A stretch of 64,000 nt of DNA from Sabellastarte sp. h YS-2021. Its lineage: Eukaryota; Annelida; Polychaeta; Sabellida; Sabellidae. The first letter of the stretch is position 1, and the number at the start of each line of letters is the position of its first letter. A model generated the notes under the pieces. That model did no database searches. It saw only the letters and a program-made list of their open reading frames with translations, and was not told the DNA's origin. Shown here in pieces: positions 23,081 to 34,062 of this stretch. Both the position numbers and the translations under genes were made by a program. Location of the stretch: positions 31,332,040-31,396,039 of the forward strand of contig OZ024936.1 in assembly GCA_964017235.1 (NCBI GenBank), written 5' to 3'.

Positions 23081-24714
23081 ATTCTCTGAAGACCTTTCCT
23101 GATACAAATGGAGTAGAAGATATAACAGCCTAACATTAATCTTTACGACATACCACTGCTGGTTAGGGTTAGGGCAAGGTTGAATAGTAGCCAATCCATA
23201 TATCAGTGTGTTTGAAGAAATTATGTACAGAGAAAAAAATTTCAAAAGACTTCTAAGTGTGTTTTAAAAACATACATCTTTGCAATTTCTGTCATTTAAA
23301 ATTATAGATGAATGTTTTGTCATCCTTTTTTTGTGTAAGTCATGGTGGATTTTTTTCTAACTATTTTTTTCTGTTGATTGCAAGACAAAATGAAACCACA
23401 ATCTTGGAGTTACAAGACTTTATACAATACCTTTGAATTACCCAAATCGGCTGTTACATGTTTGTAAGAACAATTGAAGAGTGCAAAACTGTATCAAAGT
23501 CTTAAAGTTCACAGTAAAATTAAGTTGCAAAATCAAGTTGGAAAATTGAGGCTGTAAACCTTCATAGTATAAAGCAGCCATAAATCTTAGTCCTAAGTCC
23601 TAAATATTTTGTTTATTATTACACATAAGCCTGTTACCTAAACTAGAAAGTTTTGTCATTGTTTTTGTCATCGTTTCTTCTGTCCGGAGTTAATGAGTTT
23701 TGAGCCTATTCCTTTTATGCACCCTTTTAAATCCATTTGTTTTGGGGATAAGTTTTTGAAAAGGCATGAAATACATGATATAGAACGAACGTATTCGATT
23801 TCCTTCTTTTATATTTGTATTTGATATCAAGTTCTCTGTGGAGATCATAGATATGACAGGATAAAGTCACAGGAAAGAGGTTTTGCAGTATTTTAAAATT
23901 TGTCCTTTATAAAGTTACATAATAATGCAACAACAAAAACATTTCGGATTTTGTGATTTTTGTTTTATGGGAGATGTGAGCTTATATTAAATCTTTATAA
24001 GTTGAATATTAAACTTAATCACAGACCTTAATCAGCCTGAGGTAAAATATGAGATTAAATAAGACCAGAATTGGGGATAAATAGATATGTTTTATTAACA
24101 TTTAACATTACAAGCATCTAAAGATATTTACATCTGTAATATATGCGGTCACCATTAACTGTTACTTTGAGGTCACCTTAAACGAATGAACCATTGTTGA
24201 AAAAGATATTAATGAAAAGGTTGCACCAGGTGTAATAAAGGAAAGAGGTTGAATTTATTTTAGTTGAAGAAAAGCCCCATTTCAATATTAAGTCTTTGTA
24301 AGTTGAATATTAAACTTAATTAGTCATAAATACGAGTTAGTTATGCTATGGTTGCACCTTTCCTAATGGTTGTGACTATATGAACTTTCTGGTTCATATC
24401 CTTGTATTTGCATGTTGAAGAACAACCGCCCGAATGTCCATACCACAGTAAGCTTCACCCCTCCAGCCTGTATGATTTAGTTTGGCTTGTAAAGCTCGTA
24501 TGAGGTTTTTGAAATATTAAAAAAAATGGTCCTGAATGCAAGACACATTTCGAATTGTGTTGAATGTTGACAAAGATGTCCTACCCAAATGTGAATCCCA
24601 ATGAAGGTGCCATCCCAATATACAATGTGGACTAAACCATAACCCACCACACGCAAAAGTACAGGAGTCTTGAGTCCAGTAAGGGAAAATGTGTATATGT
24701 TATGCACAATCAAC
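23081..24714. other. Spacer with a 36-bp direct repeat
   Basis: TATTAAATCTTTATAAGTTG AATATTAAACTTAAT at 23984-24019 recurs with two changes at 24285-24320. The 265 bp between shows no transposon features. Nothing else was recognised. Confidence 0.5.
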
Positions 24715-24835
24715 AAAATGGCCCATTTTGCGAAAAGGCAAGAATTTTGCCCATTTCGTGAAAAAGGCAATGGTCCTTCCCATCTCGTGAAATGGGCATT
24801 TTATTCAATTGTAAGTTAAACATTTCGTGAAATAG
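24715..24835. repeat. Short clustered repeats of CCCATTTCGTGAAA
   Basis: Four variants of CCATTTCGTGAAA..GGCA occur in about 120 bp, alternating between GCCCATTT and AAATGGGC forms, so they can also pair as hairpins. Confidence 0.6.
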
Positions 24836-25094
24836 GCAATATTATGAATGAAAATTATATATTTTCATACACGGAGAATGGAAAAACCTTGCCAACACTA
24901 TTAATAGATTGCTATTGTGCATTATGGTACAGAGGCGTACAAATATGTAAGAAATATTTTAAAAGAAAAAGTTAGAACGAAAATTACATAAATATTTATT
25001 TCTGTTCCAGTTGTTTGAAATATGTTTTGTCTTTTTGTTGATAGTTGAATAAATGCTATTAACTACCAGACTTTGGTAGAATTATATATCTTTT

Positions 25095-25330
25095 TTAACA
25101 GTTATAAGGATGGCTTAGAAAGTCGAATATATGACTTAGTATATATGAGTCAATACACCATACATATAAGTTATTAACTCCATTATATGACTTATTAAGT
25201 TGCATATGCCAAATATTTACTCATATATTCGACTTAGTATGTTGCATGAACGACTTTGTCTTGTATATGTGGCCTACTGAGTTGCATATACGAGGTATTT
25301 GCTGGTATATCTGACCAAATATATTCTACC
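25095..25330. repeat. Palindromic repeat cluster built on ATATACGACTTAGTA-like words
   Basis: AAGTCGAATATATGACTTAG near 25117, TCATATATTCGACTTAGTAT near 25223 and several TTGCATATACGA/TGCATGAACGACTT variants form direct and inverted copies, resembling a decayed fold-back element. Confidence 0.5.
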
Positions 25331-26049
25331 TAATGCAAAGGTCACGTTACTTTAGCAATCTTTAACATAATTTAAGCGGATCTAACTGGTCAATGATATT
25401 GCAGGACACTTACACTAAGTATCTAAGAAAAATATCTTGAGAATCACCACTTCAACTCAAGCTTCTCCACCAAGTATTCTCCCCTCTGTTCATACCCACA
25501 AGCCTAGATTGCTGACCTAGAATTCCCCTTCACTATCCTTTTTGTCAATTTGTATGTTAACTTGAGTTCCCCGGTGTGGAAATAATACTCCTGCAAGGCA
25601 GTGGGTTAGATTAGATTACATGAAGTGATGCCACAACTTATACTTTCAAAAAGTTCGGGGGAGACCAGTTACCGAATTTCACAAGAATAGGTGTTGACCA
25701 TAGGTCTCGAATTCTGATGGTCAAGTGCTAACCATGTGCTGGAAGTGACCATGCTTCTTCCATTTCATTGCCAACAGCACAATGGGACACATTTAAAATC
25801 AGTTTTTAGGTATTTTAGTTACTATTTTATGTATTTTAGTGAATCATTTGACATGGTTTTGTTTTTACAGTTGAGTTTATATTATGGCTGAAGCACGTCC
25901 TTACAACTTGAGATCGAGTAGAACTGACTAAGTGAGATTGCCAGTGCAGATACAGCTGAGTGATGATAAAGTCTTGGCCCAGCTGCTAGGTGCTCATCAA
26001 GAACGGCCATATCCACTGTTCCATAATTTTGAATTTAATTGATAAGTGC
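25331..26049. other. Spacer, nothing firmly recognised
   Basis: Around 25680-25760 a TCTCGAATTC word suggests a decayed SINE, without further support. Confidence 0.4.
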
Positions 26050-26765
26050 TGATAGTCATATCACAACAGGTAACTGAGGAGTGGAAGAAAACAGTGCAAA
26101 CCAGCTGGTCAAGATTGTCAACTGGCAACCCTTGGACACTGGCAAGAAACTACCGACTTTCCAATTTTAGGTCTGGTCTGGAATCGAAACAAACACCTGA
26201 GAGATGTGTGAGAGTGGACGAAATCAGTGCAAACCAACTGGTCAAGATTGTCAGCTGACAACCCTTGGACACTGGCAAACAACTACCGACTTTCCTATTC
26301 TAGGTCTGGCCTGGAATCGCGTAGAAGTCAATCTCAGGGTGTTTTGCTTGAGGTCCCCACATTTTGCATCAATATACAAGTCAAAAAAGCAATTTGGCCT
26401 TAGCTTTGCATACGATGCTCCGATTATTTGGAATGATCTCCCTGATGATGTACGCTCCGCTAAATCTCTCTCCTCATTCAGGAAGAAGTTGAAAACTTAC
26501 CTCTTTGAAAAAGCCTACCCACCCCAGTTTTTTCCTCTGTTTTCATTTCGTCTTTCTCCGTGGTGCCGACCCCTGCAATGTCTCTGATTTAACGATCACA
26601 ATCTCTGATTTTTGGCTTTATGCGTCTTAGAGTCTGTCAATAGATAGAGATTGAGCGCTATAAAAGTACTATTAGAATTATAAATCGAAACAAATGCCTG
26701 AGAGGTGCGAGACAAGTGTTCTACCCACTGCTTTGCTATATTCCCTCTGTATTCAATCATAGATA
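26050..26765 (-). mobile_element. SINE (type III) with internal duplication, split by a LINE fragment
   Basis: The SINE middle is present twice in the same orientation (about 26085-26200 and 26218-26327). Shared words are CAGTGCAAACCARCTGGTCA, GACAACCCTTGGACACTGGC and AACTACCGACTTTCC. After CTGGAATCG at 26327 the SINE stops. It resumes at about 26685 with ATCGAAACAAATGCCTGAGA GGTGCGAGACAAG and ends in a tRNA-like head (minus strand TAGCAAAGCAGTGGGTAGAA). The intervening 26328-26684 is a LINE 3' end. The shared AATCG at both junctions is a likely short target-site duplication. Confidence 0.7.
26328..26684 (+). mobile_element. 3' end of an L2-type LINE inserted in the SINE
   Basis: The plus strand encodes the C-terminus of the L2-type RT ORF: QFGLSFAYDAPIIWNDLPDD, SLSSFRKKLKTYLF and EKAYPP. 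In this copy the frame runs on past the usual stop position to 26587. The tail GAGATTGAGCGCTATAAAAG TACTATTAGAATTATAA follows the same plan as LINE A and the 11.47-kb copy. Confidence 0.8.
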
Positions 26766-28801
26766 TTTTAACAATGGGCCCATTCCTACAGAGTGCAGCA
26801 ACAGCCACTGAAACAGCAGAATTTCTGTGGCCAAAGAAGGCCCCATTTGTATGAGAAAAGTGTGACAATTTTCTCCTGGGTCTAAAATATAGCCTGCTGT
26901 CTGGGCAAAAGAGTGACTTACGTGTCATTTTATATAACATTTGATTCTTCTTCCCTAACCAATTTAAAACGTTGACATGATTTATCAATGGTAAAATGGT
27001 TACATTTTCTTACAGTCTATTTTATAGGAACTGTCTTAGCAATATGAAGCTATGCATTTTTATTACAATATCTGATTCATACAACATATCACATCATTTG
27101 TTATAACTGTCATATGTTTCACATTTATCTATTTTTACCTGTCATTCCTGTTCAGTCAATCATTACAGTGTGTTTGTCAGACTTGTCAGACAAGGTAGGA
27201 ACTAAATAAAACAGAAAAGGCCTATTAACGATTATTTTACAAAGTTTCACAAACTGCCTACAGGATTTTGCTGACAATTAGTCTAAAATACACGGCAATT
27301 ATAAAATAGCATTTGCAATTACTGAAATGTATGTAATGGAGTTTTGACACATTTTGTAACATGTTATTATCACGTTTTCGGATATAATCTGCATTAATAT
27401 AATTACTACCTGATAAAAAAGATAATATAAATGCTACTTGTATACTAGCTTCCATTCTGTTAATATTACCACAGATATTCCCATCCACACATTGCTTTTG
27501 CCATGCCATTAGAAAGGCAGTCTGTAAAAGTGCCAATTTAGATTACATGATACACACAGTAGCTCCATGATATATTAACAAAACAATTTTCCTAATGGTG
27601 CTTATTTTTACACTTTATAGTAAGGGATGACAGATCAACACAATTCAAGTCCCTTGAGTCTTAAGGGCATCATCGGGGCTGTTAAGGATATTATTACCCA
27701 AAACTTTCATTGAATAATAAGTAGAATCTGTCACTGTTTATCAAAACATGTGCAGCTGTCAAACTGCTTAATATAGAAATGTACAGGTTCAATTCAATTT
27801 TTATCTTTTGATTCCTCTAGCGTAGGAGTGATGTAAAGATGCTTCTCTAAGGATGTATGCATATTCTTGGATATATGAAATAAAAATGACCACATTTAGG
27901 GCATGGATGTGTGCACCTCTCCGCATCTCATACTGTTTTGGTCAAATATGGCAAGTGGCAGATAATACAACAAACCCTTCAAAAACCCTTCAAAAATACC
28001 TTCTTGCAGACTTTAAATAATCCAATATTATAAGAGATACTTTTGTCAGTTGTGGAGGAAGCCATGTTATTTTTACAGCACTCTGCAATGTCAATGTCTG
28101 TAAATGATTTATGGCTTCCAAGATCAAAATTTTCAGAAATTGTGTTGTTAGAGGTAATTCTAGAGTAATAAGCGTGACATCACTCTGTGAATATCGACAC
28201 TCAGAGACCCCCTTTAAAAGTAAGACAAATTATTATCAGAGAATTTCCACGCATATAAAGAAAATGACACGGTCTGTCCTAGCTGGCGAGTTTTACACAC
28301 TGTGGCTTATTTCACATCCATTACTGTATAAACCATGTTAAAGTGTCGGACACTTTTATTTAAGTGAAATAGAAATATGTTCTGAGTGGTGAGGAAATTA
28401 TGCTGAGATATGATAACATCCTGATAAGGAGTTATTTATCATCTGTAATCTTGGATTTTCTGGGATTAACCATACAAACTACAGTCCCTGTGTTCAAAAG
28501 AAAATTTGTTTTGTTGCATTAAAAATAGAAAATTGGTTTAAAACAGCCACCGAATGAATGCAAGGATGAATATAAAGCTGCTTGACATTTGAAGAAAACT
28601 ATTTACACTTCATTTAACGGAATGGAATGGCAAGAAATCTGAGAATGGAAACTGGATGATTGCCTCTGGGGCATTTCAATGTTTAGGAAAAGATGAACTT
28701 TTTGTCTATCAATGTTGATCTATCATGTGTGTAAATTGTCTGGACAGACGAAAGAAAATAAAAATGAATAAAATGAAACAAGTAAACATTGTCCAAAATT
28801 A
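26766..28801. other. AT-rich spacer, nothing recognised
   Basis: Frames at 27258-27536 and 28111-28341 lack recognisable features. Confidence 0.4.
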
Positions 28802-28940
28802 TCCAGCTAAATCATGCTTTTTAGCCAGTTCATTAGGTTTGACAAGTTTGGTGTCAATCTGCTCAAAGTTCTCGCAAAGAATATTCTTCATATGATCAGC
28901 TCTAACCACAGACTTCACTTTTTCAAAGACCTCATAAGTA
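28802..28940 (-). CDS. Unassigned coding-like block, possible terminal exon or pseudogene
   Basis: The minus strand reads an uninterrupted 46-codon block beginning YEVFEKVKSVVRADHMKN and ending KPNELAKKHDLAG-stop at about 28804. Its composition is unlike neighbouring spurious frames: rich in Lys, Glu, Asp and Val, with few AT-driven Phe, Ile or Tyr runs. The codon before it lies in a frame closed by TAA about 20 bp upstream. A neighbouring frame just upstream contains GYPTGITVA, so either a splice acceptor (ATGAG at about 28936) or a frameshift joins it. I do not recognise the family. It could be a host 3' exon, a processed pseudogene or part of an unknown transposon ORF. Confidence 0.35.
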
Positions 28941-29654
28941 AAGCCACATTAACATAAATCTAAGCAACTGTTATTCCAGTCGGATATCCAGCAGTAACTT
29001 TCTTCTAAGTTCTGGTAATTGAATTAGGCAACTAGTAATAAACCTTAAATGGTGCAATTGTATATGTCACAAAGTAAAATTGGAAAGGTCAGGACACAAT
29101 CCATCTCATCCCTTATCACCAATATGTGTAATTGTATTGCAATAAGTCATATCATACAGGTGTTACATCTAGTTATATTAAAATGACATACTTTGGGGAC
29201 CCACTGCACCCAACATCTACCCAAATGATAAAATCTCCCCATGCTTGGGTTGGTAACATGCTTGCCATCAATGGAGCCAGACTCAACCCTCATTGTTGCT
29301 GACAGATTCAAGGGTGGGGTAGAGTGGGGGATCTGGGCCCATTATTTCCTATGGAAAATGCATCTTATTTGCATCTTATTGCATTGAAATCGTATAGGTC
29401 AGAGTTAAAAGTCCTGGGGACTGGTTAGTTGGACAGTTTCTAGTTTTACTGTGAAAGTTGGGATGCATTTGCATTTTACTCCCACTTTGCATTTTAATCC
29501 CACTGAACTTTAAAATCTGGACATCCGTCTCAACACAATATTTCAAAGTTAATAAACTTAGTTTTTAATTTATTTAATGTAAAAAGTTGAGGTTTGTCTC
29601 TCTCATGTGTGTTATTGTTTGGGTGAAGTATCTGCTTGTAGAAAGCCAATTATT
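28941..29654. other. Spacer, perhaps including the 5' end of the DIRS-like element
   Basis: No coding pattern was recognised. The 5' boundary of the downstream retroelement could not be placed. Confidence 0.4.
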
Positions 29655-30400
29655 GGTTACTCAATGGGTGGCTGGCTTTGGTCGCATTATCAGGGAGGAA
29701 AAAAAATCCAGAAATCAAAGAACATATGTTAGATTACCTTGTGGCACTATTTGATGATGCAAACGATTTTTCTTGGGATGTGATCAAGGCCAGCCACGCC
29801 GTTCTGCTCTGCAGAATGGAACAGGGATAGATCAAAAATTAAAGTGAGGTATTAAAAAATTGACCATGTTAGGCGGGCTAATGCACAAAGACACCATGTC
29901 CCAAACTTTTCTGGCCAAAATAACAAAAGAATGGATCAAAAGAATGTGAAAACAATGCCCTTCTGGACATTCAGAAATTGAGTGCAAAAATAAGGTTAGA
30001 AAACAGTCAAAAAACGAGTAAGGTCGTATGCTCACTATTTGGGCACTCGGGCTCATTCTACAAGACTGTTTTTTAACACAAAGGTCAATAAACAAAAATC
30101 CGAGATCTTTGCACACAAATATCAAGCTCTCTTTTGGTATAACCGTTGGGCTGCTTTTGCAAATACTAGCCCTCAAAAATCTTATGCTGATGTCGTGAAG
30201 AAAAATATTCACAAACAAATGGTTCCAAATTCAAAATCAAGAAACATTGATCCACTTACTGATATTACATCAGTGCAAGACAAAGTTAGCCTCTGTGTCC
30301 CTTATCACAACCAATGTGACCAATGTCAAAGTTAAAAATGCCTCAAAAGTATCAAAACCCAATGTTAAAATAATGCCTGGCAGTCCATGCTTCTCGTTAC
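29655..30400 (+). pseudogene. gag-like ORF1 of the DIRS-like element
   Basis: Near 29655-29825 the frame reads TQWVAGFGRIIREE, then EHMLDYLVALFDDANDFSW and IKASHAVLLCRMEQG. The copy at 49.84-50.0 kb has the same block as KEHLLDYLIALLNDPNEFSW and AKASHAV, so this is a conserved domain. A stop follows directly. Further frames (30039-30335 and 30247-30765) contain ALFWYNRW and SLHNRFQVL segments that look like later parts of the same protein. Several frameshifts and stops make it non-functional. The domain's role as gag is inferred from its position. Confidence 0.6.
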
Positions 30401-31109
30401 ACAATAGATTTCAAGTACTTAAAGACGTTGTTTGTGATCTTGAAAGTTCTCGAGGTACACAAGAACTTGTGGTTGAAAAACCTGTAGTGTGTCATTTGAG
30501 AAGTAGTAAATGCATGATACAGACAATGCAGACATTCAGCGCTCAGAGGAGTGCAAACGTTTGCCTTTTCTTGGTACTAGTTTACAGTCCCAGTTGGCTG
30601 TGCAAGAAAAGATATATTTGGAAGTCAATAAAAACGAAAATAGGTTTTTTGAAGGGGTCTAGTTTGTATACCAAGAAAAATATTGCAAAAAATATCACTG
30701 ATGACATACTTTGCGACTCCGTCTCCTCTAACAGGAATCAGTATATGTATCCATTGTCAGATTGAGAAGTAGTACACAAAGCTTCCTGTTTTGCAAATTC
30801 TAGTACTGTCGAGCACTTCAAGGAGTGCAAACATGTGCAGCAAGATCCTGGCACAGTTGTGGAGCCCCAGTTGGCTCACCAGGAAAAACAATTTTCTCAG
30901 GGCAATAAAAACGAAACTGGGCTTTTTTGTGTTGGTGCAGTCAAAGTAATAGGAATCTTGATAGTAATATATTTACAAAGAAAAACGAGTACTCAGATGA
31001 CACCGATGTTATTTACACTGACAATTTGATCAAATTGTTAGACAGAAACTGTAGCCTTCATAGTCCTTGCCTATTACTCGTCAGTCAACCACTGTAGAGT
31101 TTTCCAAAT
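30401..31109 (+). other. Poorly conserved internal part of the DIRS-like element with a partial duplication
   Basis: GAGTGCAAAC..CCCAGTTGGCT..CAATAAAAACGAAA occurs at about 30550-30650 and again at about 30823-30920, suggesting an internal duplication of about 270 bp. Translated pieces show no known domain. Confidence 0.45.
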
Positions 31110-32124
31110 CAGTTTGCTTTTGGTTTTATACCAAAAGGTCCTTTCAAATTGTATGTTGGCAATCCAGTTTGTTGGGAATATGTACCCAATGTTATTAAGG
31201 CCCATTTATTGATCAAGAGTTCTGGTTTACCCAATAATTTTCGTTGCAGAATTCCAGTGCAGTCACATTTAAATATTAATAATTGGCGACGTTATTTGTT
31301 CAATTATTGGGATTCACAACTCATAGACCCTGTTGCAATATGGATTCCCTCTTGACTTTAATAGAGACTCACATCTAGTTGCTACGGAAACAAACTATAC
31401 ATCAGCCCTTCAAAATAAACAACAAGTAAGTAACTACATTCAAGAAGAGCTTCAATTTGAGGCCCTTTTGGGCCCCTTTGACTCTAAACCACTTGACCTT
31501 CATGTTTCTCCCCTTATGGTCAGTGACAAACAGGATTCTAGTCCATTATGGACCTCAGCTGGCCGAAGGGCTCATCTGTGAATGACGGTGTTTTAAAAGA
31601 GACTTATCTTGATATACTCTTACTTATCCTTCTGTAGATAATCACTCATAAAATTGGGCCCTGCTGCCAGAATGTACAAAATACATATCAACAGGGCCTT
31701 TCGTCAAATCAAAATAGATCCTTCAGATATTGACCTCTTGGGCTTAAAATTCGAAAATTCCTACTTCCTGGATCTTTCAATTCCTTTTAGTTTCAGACAC
31801 GGAAGCCAAATTTGTCAGAGGTTCACTGACACCATTTGCTTCATTATGGCATAGCAGGGATTCTATACACTCTGGAATTATATTGGCAATCTTATAAATA
31901 CAGGTTTGCCTTCAGAAATTCACAAATCTTTTGCATTTTTTACAACTTTTGACAGAACTTGGCCTCGAAATATCCATAAAAAACTAGTACCACCTAGTAC
32001 ATCGGTAGTATGTCTTGGTATATTAATTGATACTGTCCAGAGAACCATATCTATACTTGAGAATAAACCTGAAGAAATTGTGAATTTGTGTAAAAATTGG
32101 TCCAACAAGACATACACCAGTTAA
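31110..32124 (+). pseudogene. DIRS-type reverse transcriptase, catalytic motif lost
   Basis: Frames in succession give FGFIPKGPF, the upstream RT segment (YGFPLDFNR, EALLGPFDSKP), motif A context (INRAFRQIKIDPSDIDLLG), DLSIPFSFRHGS, and near 31870-31890 the catalytic box as NYIGNL where this family normally has YIDDL. Both catalytic Asp codons are therefore changed. LGILIDT and a connection segment follow to 32124. At least four frame changes and several stops interrupt it. Confidence 0.8.
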
Positions 32125-32419
32125 AAGGGTTTCAATCTTCCCTCTTGGGTAGCTTATTACATATAACCCAATGCATTAAGCCCGCCAGATATTTTTTAAA
32201 TTGAATGTTGAATCTTCTCAGAGAAAATCACAATGTAAGCTTCCTTACAAGCTATAATGGAGTCACTTTTTATCACCAACAGTTTTCTCGAATACCAGTA
32301 CATCTGGACTCTTGCCTTACTGGTTGTGGTGGAAATTTTAGTGCCATGATATATAGTATCAATTATATCAATTCTGGATGTAGATATTCTTCAAAACATT
32401 GTCATTCAATGCCAATACC

Positions 32420-32930
32420 TCCCTCACCCTATTATTTTCAAAGCACTATTTGTCATGTTTTTCATTTCTCAGACTTTCAAATCTTCTTCCACATTCCATC
32501 AGTACCTTTGATCATACCCGTCAATTAGCCCGTGGTAACTTCATTGTTTCTCAAACTGGTGCTGTTCTTCTACTAAAATGGTCTAACACTATCCAAGATC
32601 GCAAAACTACCCACACCATTCCCCTCCCTCTCCAAGGCCCCTCTCCTTTATGCCCCATCGCTGCCCTTAGTGACATCACTCAAAAGTTTATAGCAGGCCC
32701 CAATGATCTACTTTTTCTTTTAGCTAAGCCTGCCAAGTGGGTCCCCCTTACAGACTCTGTCGCCAGAAAACATTTAAGAAACCTTTCCTTAGCTTTAAAC
32801 ATTCCCCCCTCTCACTTTCCATGCTTTCAGACGGGCAGGAGCCTCTTGGGCTTTTAAACAGGGAGTCCCCTTGGAACATATAATGAAGCATGGCACTTGG
32901 AGATCTGATGTCATTTGGTTTTACCTCTCC
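32420..32930 (+). pseudogene. Tyrosine recombinase of the DIRS-like element
   Basis: The frame from about 32420 carries FSFLRLSNLLP (first catalytic Arg), then VLLLKWSNTIQDRKT and PLCPIAALSDI. A frameshift at about 32825 moves the end into another frame that reads HAFRRAGASWAFKQG (His-x-x-Arg pair), IMKHGTWRSD (second His) and WFYLSP with the nucleophile Tyr at about 32922. The catalytic set R, H-x-x-R, H and Y of lambda-integrase-like recombinases is thus all visible. The N-terminal SAM-like domain is missing through a deletion next to RNase H. In DIRS elements this enzyme inserts a circular intermediate without target-site duplication. Confidence 0.85.
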
Positions 32931-33595
32931 CCCCTCTCTTATTTCTCCTGTTTCCCTTGCATTTCAGAATGCCCTACGTCCTTGATTCTGCTTGGGGTTT
33001 GGGTGCCTACATACTCTTAAATTTCACTAAATTACCTTAGACTTTCAAGAATATCCTCATTTATTTATATTAATGGTTTACATACGACATCCCCACTTTC
33101 CTCCACCTTGCTCCATGTCAATAATTGCAGTAAAATTTTCTCGGCTTGCACCACCTCACTTAACCTGGCTTTGTCCATGGTTCAGGGCTTTGCCCTTTGT
33201 CTTGAGTTTGGCCTTTGGCTATATTCAGTGGAAAAAGTGCAACCCTTGAACTACAGTCATGGTCAGAAGTAAAATGTCTTGTTGAGTTACGAAGTAAAAC
33301 ATACTATTTAAATGTGCAAAAATAACCAGTATAATAGAATTTTGAAACCCAACCTCGTGTTTCATTGTCTTGGCCTCCTTGGGGTCTGTAAAGAATTAGA
33401 CATTTTGAACCACTATTGCTTGTCTGTATTTTAAGTAAATTTGGAAGCAGAGGGCTGTGCATACTTCCAATGAGGTAATGCAAGACAATATTTATTTTGA
33501 AGAAACTGCAGTTAAAGTCACCAGAAATGACTGATTTTAAATTTTTCCATAATTTTGTTCAGTTTAAAGGAACAGTAATATTAGACTGTATCATT

Positions 33596-34062
33596 ACCTC
33601 TGACAAGGAGGTATTATTTTCATGACAGTTTGTCTGTCCATTTGTCTGTTTGTTCGCTGGATTACATAAATACTACCGGGGGCCACGGTGGCAGAGTGGT
33701 AGCACTCTCGCCTCCTACCTCTGCGACCGGGGTTCGATCCCCGTCATGGCCGTAGGTGGGAAAGCTGGTAGTTGCTTGCCGTTGGTCGGCAGTTTACAGT
33801 ACAGAACCCTAGCGAACTATATGTATTGGTTTCCTCTGCCCTTCCAACTACCCATCGTGATATGACCTGTACAGTGTTGAAAGCGACGTAAAACCCCAAA
33901 TAAATAAATAAAAATACATAAATACTACCCGTTGGATTTTCTTGAAAAAACTATCATAAGATTGGTCTTAGTCCATTAATTTTAGAGCCATCTGGATCAT
34001 CATCTGGATACACAAAATCCAGATTTTTGCATTTACTTATGATTACGTGCCTTGACAGAGGT
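33596..34062 (+). mobile_element. MITE-like repeat with inverted ends, interrupted by a SINE
   Basis: The left end ACCTCTGACAAGG (33596) and right end CTTGACAGAGGT (complement ACCTCTGTCAAG, ending 34062) are inverted copies. The interior has GTTTGTCTGTCCATTTGTCT GTTTGTT. A second copy is at 38792. Without the SINE and one target duplication the element is about 215 bp. It has no coding capacity. Confidence 0.65.
33663..33929 (+). mobile_element. Full-length tRNA-derived SINE (head type I) with 15-bp target-site duplication
   Basis: The body is 33678-33914. It has an A box (TGGCAGAGTGG), a B box (GGTTCGATCCC), TAGTTGCTTGCCGTTGGTCG, GTGATATGACCTGTACAGTG, the tail AAGCGACGTAAAACCCC and AAAT repeats. 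TACATAAATACTACC flanks it at 33663-33677 and 33915-33929. It is the reference full-length copy in this window. Confidence 0.94.

Larger units (their letters stand above)
29655..33390 (+). mobile_element. DIRS-like (tyrosine recombinase) retroelement, decayed
   Basis: In order on the plus strand: a gag-like ORF1 remnant (29.66-30.4 kb), a low-similarity stretch, the reverse transcriptase (31.1-32.12 kb), the start of RNase H (VHLD..CLTGCGG near 32.3 kb), a tyrosine recombinase (32.42-32.93 kb) and a 3' non-coding region to about 33390. This order and the absence of an integrase fit DIRS-type elements. The 3' region matches 4.1-4.63 kb, and ORF1 matches 49.8-50.3 kb, so at least three copies exist in the window. 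Terminal repeats were not resolved. A piece between RNase H and recombinase seems to be deleted. Confidence 0.82.

Noticed and set aside
23155-23182. TTAGGGTTAGGG telomere-like word
   Set aside because: Only two units, with no array.
23984-24320. 36-bp direct repeat as LTRs or target-site duplication of an element
   Set aside because: The 265 bp between has no coding or terminal features and the repeat is too long for a target duplication.
32399-32857. Recombinase as a phage- or bacteria-derived integrase
   Set aside because: Its position after DIRS-type RT and RNase H and its FLRLSN and KHGTW contexts fit DIRS-like elements.
33678-33752. Possible genuine tRNA gene with good A and B boxes
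   Set aside because: The anticodon arm does not fold convincingly, and a SINE body, A-rich tail and 15-bp target-site duplication follow.
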